Positions 10,887-21,248 of a stretch of 24,901 nucleotides of DNA are shown piece by piece. The position numbers were made by a program, and so were the translations under genes. Below the pieces are notes generated by a model. That model saw nothing but the letters and a program-made list of their open reading frames with translations. It was not told the origin of the DNA and searched no databases. The first letter of the stretch is position 1, and every line of letters starts with the position of its first letter. This DNA comes from Chromera velia (taxonomy: Eukaryota > Sar > Chromeraceae): assembly GCA_018398765.1 (NCBI GenBank), contig JAHBMJ010001843.1, positions 1 to 24,901 on the forward strand, read 5' to 3'.

Positions 10887-13738
10887 GTTCTTTCTTTTCT
10901 TTCTTTCTTTCTTTCTGTCTGTCTGTCTGTCTGTCTCTGTCTTTTCTTTCCTTCCTTCTTTCATTATTTTTTTCTTTCACACGTCTTACTGCCTGCGGAG
11001 ACACGTCGCTGTTCCCTTTTACCCAACCCTTCCTTACATTTCTTTACTTTCCGTTCCTGTTTCTCTCTGAAAGAACAAATCAAACCAGCGAGCAAGAACA
11101 AATTCTCGATCGATCACACAAACCTCCCCCCCCCCCAACCCCTTCCCTCACGTGAATCCTTTCTGGACCCTTCCCCCTCAGCCCTTCTGCTGGTCCCTCC
11201 CTTCTTTCCAGACAGACATGCAGACACAGTTTCTTCCAATCCTTTCCGCTCTCTGTCTCCAAGTCAAAATCTCTTTCTCGCTCAAGGAAGGGAGAAAGAA
11301 AGAAACAAATGCCCGACCAAACTTGAAATTCACGCCACGGCAGACAGACAGACAGACAAGAATTACAGACCGACACCACAAGCACAGCAGGGAGGCGCAT
11401 GCTTTCACGCATGAACAGTCATAGAACCAGGCATTCATTCACTCACTCACGCAAACGCATGCACAAAATGTTTTTTGTCACCCACCGTCGAAAGAACACA
11501 CCTGCATGTCTAAGGAAGGCAAAAAAACGCCCCATACACCCTTGTCCCCCCCCCCGGCCAATTCAACCAACCCAAAAACAGCCCCTGAGCCTCTCCTCCC
11601 CCTGTCCCTCCCACGACTTCAATCAAGGTACGCGCACTGTCTGTCCCTTCACGCACGGATCCCTCCCCTCGCCCTCCCCTCCCTTCATCCATCCATCCAT
11701 CCACACACCCTGGCAGGTCATCAATGTGACGTGCACGATCAGGGAAGGAAGGCTGCATCCCAAAAGGCTGACTGCCCTTTCTCAAACACAAACAAAGGAC
11801 TTCTCCCACCCATCCCTCACTCAGACCATCCCCCCACACAAAATATTTCCTTCCGTCGGATCAGCGAAAAGGGGGCGGGTCTGATTCCGTTCTCTGATGC
11901 TTACTTTTTCTCCGACGGAACCAGCAGGAAAGAAAGAAAGGAGAGAGACACGACCACAAACAGAAGCGGACCTTCCACTGGCGTGCTTTGCTTCGGAAGG
12001 TCTCAAAAAGAGCTGAGAGAGAGAAAAGACGAAAGGGACAGGAGTTGCAAATAAGCAAAATCCCCTCCCCTTTTCGCCGCTCCCTCAAACCTGTTTGAGA
12101 GAAAGCCGGTTTCGCTTTTGTCCCTCCTTTCCTCGCGCTTCCCTCTTCCCTGCCTTTGGTTCACCTTTTTCCGTCTCCCGGGAGGTGGTGATGCAGATAG
12201 GCAGATAGGCAGACAGGCAGGCACGCAGGAACGGCGTACGTACAAGAGCTGGAAAGAGGAAGGGGGGGGGGTAGAGTTGAAATGTGCTTTGCTTGCTTTT
12301 TGTTTTCTTCATATCAGATCTGCAAACAACTGTGCCTGCGAATCTGTCTGGGCGGGCGACTTGATCCCTTCTTCTTTCTCCTTCTCAAGGAGCAAGATAA
12401 GGCGGAGGAAAAAATAAGGGGAAATTTTCCACTTTTTTGCCTTCCTGCCCTTCCGCTTTGCACGACCAGACGGCCAGACGAGAAGGGCAGACAGGTACCA
12501 ATGCAGTCAGCCGCTCGACCTCACTCCCTCCCTCCCCCCGATCATGCGTGCAGGCAGCCCTTCGTCTGTCGTCTCAGATGCGATCCCTCTGCCCCACTCC
12601 CCTCACGTTTTTCTTCCTCTGTTCAGAGCGCCAAAGTCCGTCCGTTAATGAGTAAATAAATAGGTTGGTTGCATGTCTTCATCCAGTCCAGGCAGAGCAA
12701 AAAATGCCAAGCATTCCTGGCAGAGAGGCCGGTCTTGTGTGCTGGACGCTCACCTGATCTCTTCACTTCACAGTGACGAGAACAGCATGAGCAGCCAAAA
12801 GAATACGGACACGCAAACATGGGAGAGAAGGCAGACAGAGGGCAATAAAGGCAGGGAAGAAAATAAATAGAACCTTGTCAGTGCATGAGGAGGCAAAAAA
12901 AGGACCGTCTTCCCCCTTCCCTCTCCCCTCTCCATTTAGAGTGGGAAGAAAACAACCAATACCCTAAAACCCAGACAGACAGACAGACAGACAGCGAAGA
13001 CAGATGAGAAGAGAGAGGTAAATCGAGGCTGGCTCAAACATTCACCCATCACCCCCCCTCCGTGTCACTTTTAATGCCCCTGTTTTGTTCTTCTCCCTCC
13101 GTTTTGGTTGTCTTTTTTTGCCCGCTTCAATGAAACAAGCCAGTCAAGTCAAGTCACACACCACACCTCCAGACAAACAATACACAAACAAGCACGTCAC
13201 GGCACGTCAGGCAAATCTTGCCCGCAGTCTTCCTCCCCCCCTCACCCCCACACCCTCCGTCACTACATCAAGGAAGGAAAGAAGGAAGAGGACGGAGAGA
13301 GGGACGCAGGACGGCTTCAGAAGTGAAGTAGGTCATCCCGCCCTCTGCATCATGCCTCCCCCTCCTCGTTTTTCCCCTCCCATCCATTTACAGGAGTTCC
13401 GCGATCTGCACACACCGCAAAGCCCACAAGCAACCACCGAAAGAAGAAAACAAAAATTGAATGACCGAATGACCCGCGACTCCTGTCGGAAGGACGACAA
13501 CCCTTGTCAGGTCCTCTTCTCGGGACAGACAGACAAGCAGGCACCTACTTCAACAGAGACGCTAGGAAGGAAGGAAAGAGGAGAGGCTAGCGCATAGGGC
13601 AAAACTTTACGTAGATGTCGGTGCCTTCAAAGCATCTCTTCTGATATTCAGTTTGGGAAAGTCGTTCTTCGTTTCTTCATCTGTCCCTTTCTGTTAAGTG
13701 AGTGAGGCAGGCCGATTTGAGAGAGAGTCTAGATAGAG
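9520..13738. other. About 4.2 kb without a supportable gene
   Basis: 9520-9860 continues the AT-rich island. From 9860 on the sequence resembles the general background, with many short tetranucleotide arrays. The frame 9966-10210 encodes a Lys/Arg/Glu-rich peptide and runs into a good donor (GTGAGTATG at 10211), so it could be a lone exon, but no partner exon is evident. The rest is pyrimidine-rich or CAGA-type low-complexity DNA. The eIF4A 3' untranslated region must lie near 13600-13738. Confidence 0.45.
10821..10978. repeat. (TTTC)n / (TGTC)n tetranucleotide tract
   Basis: An interrupted TTTC array passes into a short TGTC array near 10916-10937 and back into TTTC/TTCC sequence. The frame across it encodes only Phe/Leu/Ser runs and is an artefact. 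Confidence 0.9.
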
Positions 13739-16700
13739 TCAAGACTGACTGACTGACTGACTGACGTTCATCGGCATCTCCTCGATCTGAGTCTGGTAGT
13801 ACTTCTCAATGTCCTTCATCAGCTTTTGGTCGTTTGCTGCAATGGATGAATGAATGAAGAGGGATGGTATCGCTTAGCAAACATGGAACCTCTCCCTCAT
13901 GACATGCCACTAACAAGCCGGAAAGAAGCTTCCTTCCTCTGCTTTTGGTCAGATACTTTTCTGCAAACCCCTGAAGGCACCCAGCGGGTACACACGGAAG
14001 GAAACAGTCAAACAAACAAACGGGCTCTCACGACACCACCGGGGGGGCAAAAAGGCAAAAGAAAGAAAAGGGGAAAGAGAGACTCAGGGACAAAGACAGA
14101 CAGATGTCCGTTCCGCTGCAGAGAGAGAGAGAGAGAGAGACTCTCTTTCGTTCCATGGCCTCCATTCGTCTCATTTCAGTTCAAAGGTCAACCGCTACTT
14201 CCGTCACTTCCTCACTCTCTCATTCACTCCTTTGATGATCGAAAGAAACAGAAGGGAAGCGAAAGACGATCGATCAGCAAATGCTCAGCTGTTGAGCGGT
14301 CCGCTCTCGTTCCTCTTCTCCCAACCCTCATGCAACCTCCCTCCCTACCCACACACCTGTGATGAAGTTGATGGCGATTCCCTTACGACCGAAACGTCCG
14401 CCACGGCCGATTCTGTACAGACCCACAACGGTATACAGACAGGAGGGAGAAAGGAAGGCGGGTGTCGACCAACACACGAAAACGCATATGATGACATCGA
14501 TCGATCATCTTAGTGACGACAGAGAGAGAGACACGCACGTGAAGGAAACCAAGAAGTTCCCTCCCTCGAAAGGAAGGAAAAAACAAACCACGCACATTTC
14601 TTCCTTCCTTAATTCCTCCACCACCCGCTGATCCAAGCCTCAGCCAGGGACAGAATAGAGACGAAAGGGGCGAGGGGAGAGAAGCAAAAGGTCTTTCGCC
14701 TTCTCTAAGCTGTCCTCCGACACCTCCGCACAGAAAGACAGAAAGAAAAAGCCGAACAGATCAGCAACCGACCGACCAAAAGCGACAGACAGACAAACAA
14801 ACCGACAGACAGACAAAAGCAGACCTATGCAAGTAGTTCTCGATCGAAGAAGGCAGGTCGTAGTTGATGACCAGGGAAACCTGCTGGACATCGATTCCTC
14901 GGGCAAGCAGATCCGTTGTGATCAGCACACGGGTGGACCCGGACCTGAACTCCCTCATGATCAGTTGGCGTTGCTCCTGCAGGCAGGCGGCAGCCAGCAT
15001 GCAAACACGTTTGTTTGTTTTTCTTCTTGCAGCCAACAAAAGACCGGGAGCACGCGCACGCGAGGAGTCTCTCTCAAGAAATGAATGACCTTTTGGACAT
15101 CGATGTTATCTCACGCACAGATCTCAGACGAACGTATGACAACAGCGAGACACATTGGAAAGAACAACAGAAGAACCGTCTCTTTAGAAAAGAAGGAACG
15201 GAACCAGATTAGATTGCATGGCCTTCCCTTTCCTTTTTGATTGACGATGTCTGTCAGCCTGTCAACCCCCCACTCAATCAGAGCGAATGGTGCCAGAGAA
15301 ATGAAACCAGCTGATCAACCATCTCTTCGGCCCGATTTCCCTACCCGACCACCTGCAAACAGAGAGAGAGACCTACCTGAGGGAGCTCGGCGTGCATGGA
15401 GGAGACAGTAAAATCCTTCTTGTTCATGTTCTCGGTCAGGTAGTTGACCTTCTGTCTGGTGTTGCAATAAATGATGGCCTGTGCGATTGTGACAGTCTCG
15501 TAAAGGTCGCACAGAGTTTCAAACTTCCACTCCTCCTTCTCCACAGCCACGTAGAACTGACGGATACCCTCAAGGGTCAGTTCGTCCCTCTTGACGAGAA
15601 TTCGGACCGGGTCCCTCATGAATTTCGACGTCAGCTCGAGGATATCGTTGGGCATGGTAGCACTGAACAGGGCGACCTGCACCGTCTGGGGAAGTCTCCT
15701 GAAGATGTCGTAGATCTGGTCCTTGAACCCTCTGGAGAGCATTTCGTCCGCCTCGTCCAGAACGAAGAGCTTGACGTCGTCGAGGATCAAATACCTGCAT
15801 GCAGGGGATGGGCATGCATTTGTTTTCATACAGTATTCTGTGTTTATTTGTTCTGAAAATAAATGCATGCAGACGTCGAGGATGAAATGCCTGCTTGGGG
15901 GGGGAGCAGGCAGGAGCAGAGGGGGGAAGGCAACAAGGGAAGAGGGGAGGGGAGAAGAGAGGAAGGGAGTCGTCAACCGGAAACAAGAGGCGGAAGAAAG
16001 AGAGAAAAAGGGGGAAACAAGAGAAACAACTCTTAGCGCTTTCCCTTCCTTCTTAGCGCTTTCCCTTCCTTCCATCTGCCTCTCATTTTTATTTGTACAA
16101 TTGTGTGTTCGTTTGGAACTCTGGCCTTCCTTGCTTTCTTCCGACCGTGACTGCATGCCGCACTCCCTGAATCGTCCTTCGTTTGATAGACCACAGTGAA
16201 ACCCTGAAAAGCAAAGGAGAGAATGAATGGAGCAAGGGAGAGAACGAACACCAACGACTGACTGACTGACTGACTCTCTCTTGATCATGTCAAAAACACG
16301 ACCGGGGGTTCCGACAACGAGATGGACGCCGGCTCTCAGCTTGGCAATGTCGTCACGGACCTGCATGTATTGTGTGTACGTGTATGCATGCATGCATACA
16401 TGCAGTATTGTGTACGGGTACGAGTACGCATACATACATACGCATTCAAGTCAGTTCATGCATCGACTAGTGGATAGAATGAATGGATGGGAAGGAAGAA
16501 AGGAAAGAAAGAATGGGAAAGAAAAGGGAGGGAAAGAAAGGGGAGGGATGGAGGGAAGAAAGAAAAGAAAGAAAGAAAGACAGAAAGAAAGACAGAAAGA
16601 AAGGAAGGAAAGAAAGAAAGAAAAGAAAGAAAGAAAAGAAAGAAAAGAAACAAAAGAAAGAAAAGAAAGAAAAGAAAGAAAAAAAGAAAAAAAAAGAAAG

Positions 16701-16849
16701 AAAGAAAAAGAAAGAAAGAAAGAAAGAAAGAAAGGGCGAAGAAAAGAACGAACGAAAGAAAGAAGGAAAGAAAGAAAGAAAAGAAAGAAAGAAAGAGAAA
16801 GAAAGAAAAGAAAGAAAGAAAAAGAAAGAAAGAAAAAGAAAGAAAGAAA

Positions 16850-16881
<32 letters not shown>

Positions 16882-16883
16882 AA

Positions 16884-16915
<32 letters not shown>

Positions 16916-19900
16916 AAAAGAAGGAAAGAAAGAAACAAAGAAAGAAAGGACGAACGAACGAACGAACAAAGAAGCATACGAAAAAACAGATCAACGGAAG
17001 TTGACGGAAGTTGCTTGAGGAGAAACAAAGAAAGGGGAGAAGAAGAGGCTCAATGCCGGAGTTCCGGTTGTCAAAGAGAGACACACAGACGGACATGACG
17101 CTCCTTCAGGAGGTTTGTTTTTGACATGACCAATTCCTGTCCGGCCGCGAAAAAACCAGAAGTAGTGTACGTATATGCAACAAAATCCACAACCGCACCT
17201 ACATCGTTGGGAATTGATCGAAGAGATGACCGACCAACCGACCGACGGACCGACCTGAGTTCCTCCCACGCAGGCGTGGCACTGGACCTTGAGGTAGTCT
17301 CCAAGAGAGATGACGACTTTCTGGATCTGAAGCGCCAGCTCGCGCGTGGGAGCGAGGACCAGGGCCTGGCATCTCATAACCTCATAGTCAATGCTCTGGA
17401 GAATCGCGATGGTGAACGTGGCCGTCTTTCCGGTTCCCGACTGAGCCTGACCGATGGTGTCCCTTTTGTCGAGGATCGGCTTGATGCCTGCATGCGTCCA
17501 TTCATTTTCATACACAATTCTTTTTCAAAATGAATGCATGTCGAGGATCGGCTTGATGCCTGCCTACTCAAGTGCATGCATCCATCAGGATGGTTTTTCC
17601 TTCTTCTGGATTCGTTTTGCTTCAGCACGCACTGAACACGTTTTGCGGTGGGGACGTGAGACCAGAGCCACAAAAGAAAAAAGTCGGTTCAGAACTTCGT
17701 TGAACAAGCACGCAAGCAGAGAACGAGGCAGAGGAAAGCAGAGAACGAGGCAGAGGAAAGCAGAGAACGAGGCAGAGGAAATCTCTCTCAGAGAGCGGCA
17801 GACAAGCCCCCCGGGGCTGCCTGACTTCCCCTCAAGGCGAGCGGAGGAGCGTACCTCTCTGCTGAATGGCCGAGGGCTTCTCAAAACCGTAAGAGTAGAC
17901 TCCTCTCAGAAGTTCCTCGCGGAGGTTCAGAGCGTCGAAGGTCTCAGTCACCTGCATTCCAGGCAGGCAGGAGTGGGCAGTCAAGCAAGCAGAAGGGGGA
18001 AGAGAGAAGGGGAAGCAGCAGGGATAGACACTCAACCCACCGACAGAGCAAAAATAGTTTTCGGTTGGCAAAAACAGGTACGAAAGGGCTGCTGAACCAG
18101 CCGGCAGGTAAACGGGGAGCCGAACACGACATAGCTGCATGATCTTATGCATTTATTTGCATACATAAAAATGAAAAAAAAAAGCTGCATGATCAAAGTA
18201 CAAACGAACAAACAAAGAAACATCCTAACGAAGCCGCTCAACTTCACTCACTGTCTAGAGTGGAGGAGGGGCTGCAGTTCATTTGCTCTGCTCAGAGGAA
18301 AACAGGGAACGCTTCCAGGAAGAAGAGAAACACGGCTGCCCAACACCACAAGCAACCATTGAAAGAAAAAGTACGACCACCCTCCAGTTTGTTTTCTCTC
18401 CCTCTCTTCACAAATTCATTCAAACACCGAGGCACCACAAGCACGCACCTCGTCATAGTTTGACTCGATCACTGTGTCGTTGTTCAGACGTTCCTGGCGC
18501 AATCTTTCCATGTCGCCATCTCTGCACGCACGCACTCCCTCAGAGAGAGAACCAAATCAAGGGAGGGGGAGACAGAGCGTGAGGGACAAATGGATGAATA
18601 AATAGAGAGGCAGGAGGGGATAGGAAGAGAGCGGAAAAGGACGGGGAAAGCGAAAACAGAAGAACAGAGAACGTAGAGAAAAAGGGAAAAAAGGGGGTTC
18701 GATCATCTCGACACACAGTTTGTCTGTCTGTCTGTGAGAGAGAGAAAGAGAGAGAGGATGACCCCCCACCCCATCGAGTCGATTGATTGAATGAATAAAT
18801 GAACGAATCAACGGGGCGGGGGAAAAAGAGAGAGAAAGAAAGAAAGAAAGAAAGAAAGAAAGGAAGGAAGGAAGGAAGGAAGGAAGAAAGAAAGAAAGAA
18901 AGAAAGAGACGAAGAAAAGAAAGAAAGAAAGAAAGAAAGGAAGGAAGGAAGGGAGGGAAGGAAGGAAAGAAAGGGAAGGAAGGAAGGAAGGAAAGAAAGA
19001 AAGAAAAAGAAAGAAAAAGAAAGAAAAAGAAAGAAAAAGAAAGAAAAAGAAAGAGAGAGAAAGAAAGAGAAAGAAAAAAAGAAAGAAAGAAAGAAAGAAA
19101 GAAAGGAAGGAAGGAAAGAAGGAAGGAAGGAAAGAAGGAAGGAAGGAAGGAAGGAAAGACAGAAAGAAAGAAAGAAAAGAAGGAAGGAAGGAAGGAAAGA
19201 CAGAACTCACCCGTCGCGTCCGCGTCCGTTTCTTCTATCGCGTCCGCCTTCGTCGTCTCTTCTGTCGTCCCCTCTGTCCCCTCCTCTTTCTCTCCTCCTG
19301 TCGCCCCCGTATCCTCTGTCGTCTCTTTCTCTGTCATCGTACCTGTCTCTCCTCCGGTCCCTGTCCCCGCCTCTGTCATCGTATCTGTCTCTCCGTCTAT
19401 CCCCGTCTCGTCTGTCCCTGTCATCGTACCTGTCGTACCTACGGGCGGGCAAGTAGGGAGAAAAGTCAATTATTTTTTTGCTTATCGGTGCGAAGCTGTT
19501 TCGTGATCGGTCGTCTGTCTCTCACGCCTACCACACCCCCGGTCCTTCTCTGCTGACACTATGAAGGAGAAATCTCCTCCCGCCTTCATGCACTCACCCC
19601 GACATCCATCATAGAGAGAAGCAGGCATGCATTTTCTTTTCCTTTCTGCGTTGTTTATGTGTGTTGTTACATCTCTCGCACTCGGACACTCCCCCTACTG
19701 CGTTGCGACGAGTGAGTGATGACGTCGTCATCCCCCCATCTCCCTCCCAACTCACACTCTCCATGCAAACTCCCACTGACAAACCCCCCCTCTTTTTCCT
19801 TCCTTCTCCCGCCTATTCTTTTAATTGCTCAAAACCTCCGTCCCTTCCTTCCTTCCTTCCCGTTCCGCCCTTCCTTTCCGTTTCTTTCAACCTTTCTTCC

Positions 19901-20871
19901 TCCAACTCCGCCACGCACACCTCACTTCTTCCTGTACACTCCGAGCAGCCAAAGACACTCTCGACCCTCCCCCGCCACTGGCCCCTCTCTTTCCTCCTCA
20001 TACCCAGGGCATCGACCTTCTTTCTTTTCGACCGTGAGCCAAGCAGAAAGGAAGTCACACCACAGTCTAACCCCGCAGAGATGTCGGCTCGACTCGATAA
20101 AGCGGAACAAGAGAGAAATAAATACCGTGAAACTTCCTTCTGTCTCTCGTTTCCCCCCCTCTCCTTGCAAGTCTTCAGAGCAGCTCATTCCACTCTGCCT
20201 CCAGCGCCAACACAAAGAAAAGTCATCAACGCCTAGGCGACCACCTGTGTCTCCCTTCCCGACGGAAAACCACTCACAGTGAGGCAGGCCTCCACGTCTG
20301 GATGGCTGGCTAGTGCTTTCTTGGTTAGTTTCTTGGCGCCCCCCCCCCCTCCACCATCCGTCCGTCCGTCAGTGCATCGGCCCGACCAACCCGGTTCTCT
20401 CTCTCACCCTCTCTCTCGCCCTCCTGAACTCTCTCTCCTGTGCACAGCAGCAAACGCGTCCTCCCCCTTGTGCCTCTCCTCTTGTCAGTCAGTCAGCCAA
20501 CTCATGAGAGGGAGTCTGAGAGGCCCAGTGCAGTGAAAACAAACTGACCTCGCCCCTCGACGAAGACTAACTGGCTCACTAGACTGGACTGACGGACTGA
20601 CTTGTCGCGGCGATCCCTATCGTATCCTCTGTCCCTGTCGCCCCTGTCTCTGTCCCGTCTGCACGCACAAGCCGTGCGTGGGGAGAAATAAGGAAGTTTC
20701 GCTTTGGTTATCAAAGGCAGAGATACACACAGAAGCGCTGAGAGACCGGGGAGAGCAGCCATGGAGAGAGAGACACACTCACGCTTGGCATGACAAAAAG
20801 AAAGAAGCTGAGCAGCCAAAGTCGGCACTCTTTTTCTGGAATGAAAAGAAAAAAAAGACGACGGAAGGAAA

Positions 20872-20919
<48 letters not shown>

Positions 20920-21248
20920 GCCGCGCTAAACTCCCTTTCCTCTGAACAATTAAGGGTAGAGGGTAGAGAGAGCCGAGGTGATGGATGACGCGGGGAGGGA
21001 AATCAGTCAGTGCAACAAAAAGAAGACTCACTACCAACAAGGATAAAAAAAAACGTCCAAACAAACCTGTCGTCACCGCGGTCTCTGTCTCTATCTCTGC
21101 GGTCTCTGTCGCCCCTGTCGCGGCGATCACCCCTGTCGTCGTCTCTGTCCCCCCTGTCTCTGTCTCCCTTGTCCTTGTCTCCCCTCTCGGACTTCTCTCT
21201 CCTCTCGGAGCGCTCCTCCGCCTCCCTCGGTCGTTCGTCTTCAGGCAT
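13739..21248 (-). CDS. eIF4A: Translation initiation factor eIF4A, DEAD-box RNA helicase with an Arg/Asp-rich N-terminal extension
   Basis: ATP-dependent RNA helicase that unwinds mRNA 5' leaders during cap-dependent initiation in the cytoplasm. Eleven exons in transcript order: 21067-21248, 20602-20658, 19211-19438, 18449-18521, 17855-17951, 17255-17487, 16275-16360, 15377-15794, 14825-14976, 14357-14412, 13739-13836. All introns are GT-AG, phases match, and the total is 560 codons (559 residues). Motifs seen: Q motif [10 protein letters not shown] (202-211), motif I AQSGTGKT (227-234), [16 protein letters not shown] (332-335), SAT (363-365), [13 protein letters not shown] and [11 protein letters not shown] (from 508). 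[13 protein letters not shown] points to true eIF4A rather than eIF4A3. The family is usually about 400 residues; the excess is an N-terminal extension of about 155 residues, almost all R, D, G and E. The C-terminus reads MPMNV then SQSVSQS instead of the usual ADLI. An alternative 75-nt intron (13691-13765) would give another tail ending at 13607. Confidence 0.97.
14121..14140. repeat. (GA)n microsatellite in an eIF4A intron
   Basis: A short GA dinucleotide run inside the last confident intron of eIF4A (13837-14356). The transcribed strand order gives a CT-rich run in the pre-mRNA. Confidence 0.8.
15778..15894. mobile_element. Hairpin element with duplicated 3' splice site, eIF4A exon 8
   Basis: Direct repeats of 21 bp (15778-15798 and 15874-15894, 19 of 21 identical) flank a 75-bp core. 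The core holds inverted arms GCATGCATTTGTTTTCA (15812-15828) and its near-complement (15854-15870), 16 of 17 matching. The repeat contains the splice acceptor and the first codons of exon 8 (YLILDD in the copy joined to the exon, HFILDV in the outer copy). The gene therefore has two acceptors 96 nt apart. Two mismatches between the repeats suggest an older copy than the one at exon 6. Confidence 0.75.
16031..16070. repeat. 20-bp tandem duplication in an eIF4A intron
   Basis: Two identical adjacent 20-bp units beginning TCTTAGCGCT, inside the intron between eIF4A exons 7 and 8. Identity suggests a recent duplication. Confidence 0.9.
16361..16405. repeat. Palindrome abutting the eIF4A exon 7 splice acceptor
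   Basis: The acceptor sits in CTGCATGTA (16361-16369), which is inverted as TACATGCAG at 16397-16405. Between them is the perfect 18-bp palindrome GTATGCATGCATGCATAC (16382-16399). It occupies the same position relative to the exon as the hairpin elements at exons 6 and 8 and may be a related, more degenerate copy. Confidence 0.6.
16481..16965. repeat. Long (GAAA)n polypurine tract in an eIF4A intron
   Basis: Almost 500 bp of GAAA-type repeats with AAAG, GGAA and AACG interruptions, lying in the intron 16361-17254. On the eIF4A transcript it reads as a TTTC polypyrimidine tract. The long frames on both strands are Lys/Glu/Arg or Phe/Ser/Leu repeat artefacts. Confidence 0.95.
17467..17563. 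mobile_element. Hairpin element with exact duplicated 3' splice site, eIF4A exon 6
   Basis: Identical 25-bp direct repeats (17467-17491 and 17539-17563) flank a 47-bp AT-rich core. The core has inverted arms CATTCATTTT (17499-17508) and AAAATGAATG (17527-17536). Each repeat carries a TGCAG acceptor and the first 20 bases of exon 6 (codons IKPILD). The two acceptors are 72 nt apart; use of the outer one would meet a stop inside the core after 10 codons. The perfect repeats indicate a recent event. Confidence 0.8.
17715..17780. repeat. 22-bp minisatellite, three exact copies
   Basis: Three perfect head-to-tail copies of a 22-bp unit starting AGCAGAGAACGAGG, inside the intron between eIF4A exons 5 and 6. 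No coding role. Confidence 0.95.
18133..18194. mobile_element. Degenerate hairpin-family element inside an eIF4A intron
   Basis: A 12-bp direct repeat AGCTGCATGATC (18133-18144 and 18183-18194) flanks a 38-bp AT-rich core starting TTATGCATTTATTTGCATAC, which resembles one arm of the other hairpins. It lies mid-intron (17952-18448), away from either splice site, so the duplication is not restricted to exon borders. Confidence 0.55.
18829..19203. repeat. (GAAA)n/(GGAA)n polypurine tract in an eIF4A intron
   Basis: About 375 bp of GAAA and GGAA repeats, starting a few bases downstream (transcript sense) of the exon 3 donor at 19210. The pre-mRNA therefore begins this intron with a long pyrimidine tract. 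Frames crossing it are artefacts. Confidence 0.95.
20875..20917. repeat. (GA)n microsatellite in eIF4A intron 1
   Basis: A pure GA run of about 43 bp between eIF4A exons 1 and 2. Confidence 0.9.

Noticed and set aside
15341-16435. Single 364-codon minus-strand frame as one eIF4A exon
   Set aside because: It includes intron sequence between 15795 and 16274; eIF4A conservation and GT-AG sites define two exons instead, apart from the possible 96-nt extension.
16281-17098. Frames of 170-245 codons rich in Lys/Glu/Arg or Phe/Ser/Leu
   Set aside because: They cross the GAAA tract inside an eIF4A intron and have no complex sequence.
18540-19506. Frames of 217-309 codons over the second polypurine tract
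   Set aside because: Repeat artefacts; only the 19211-19438 part in one frame is real eIF4A exon 3.
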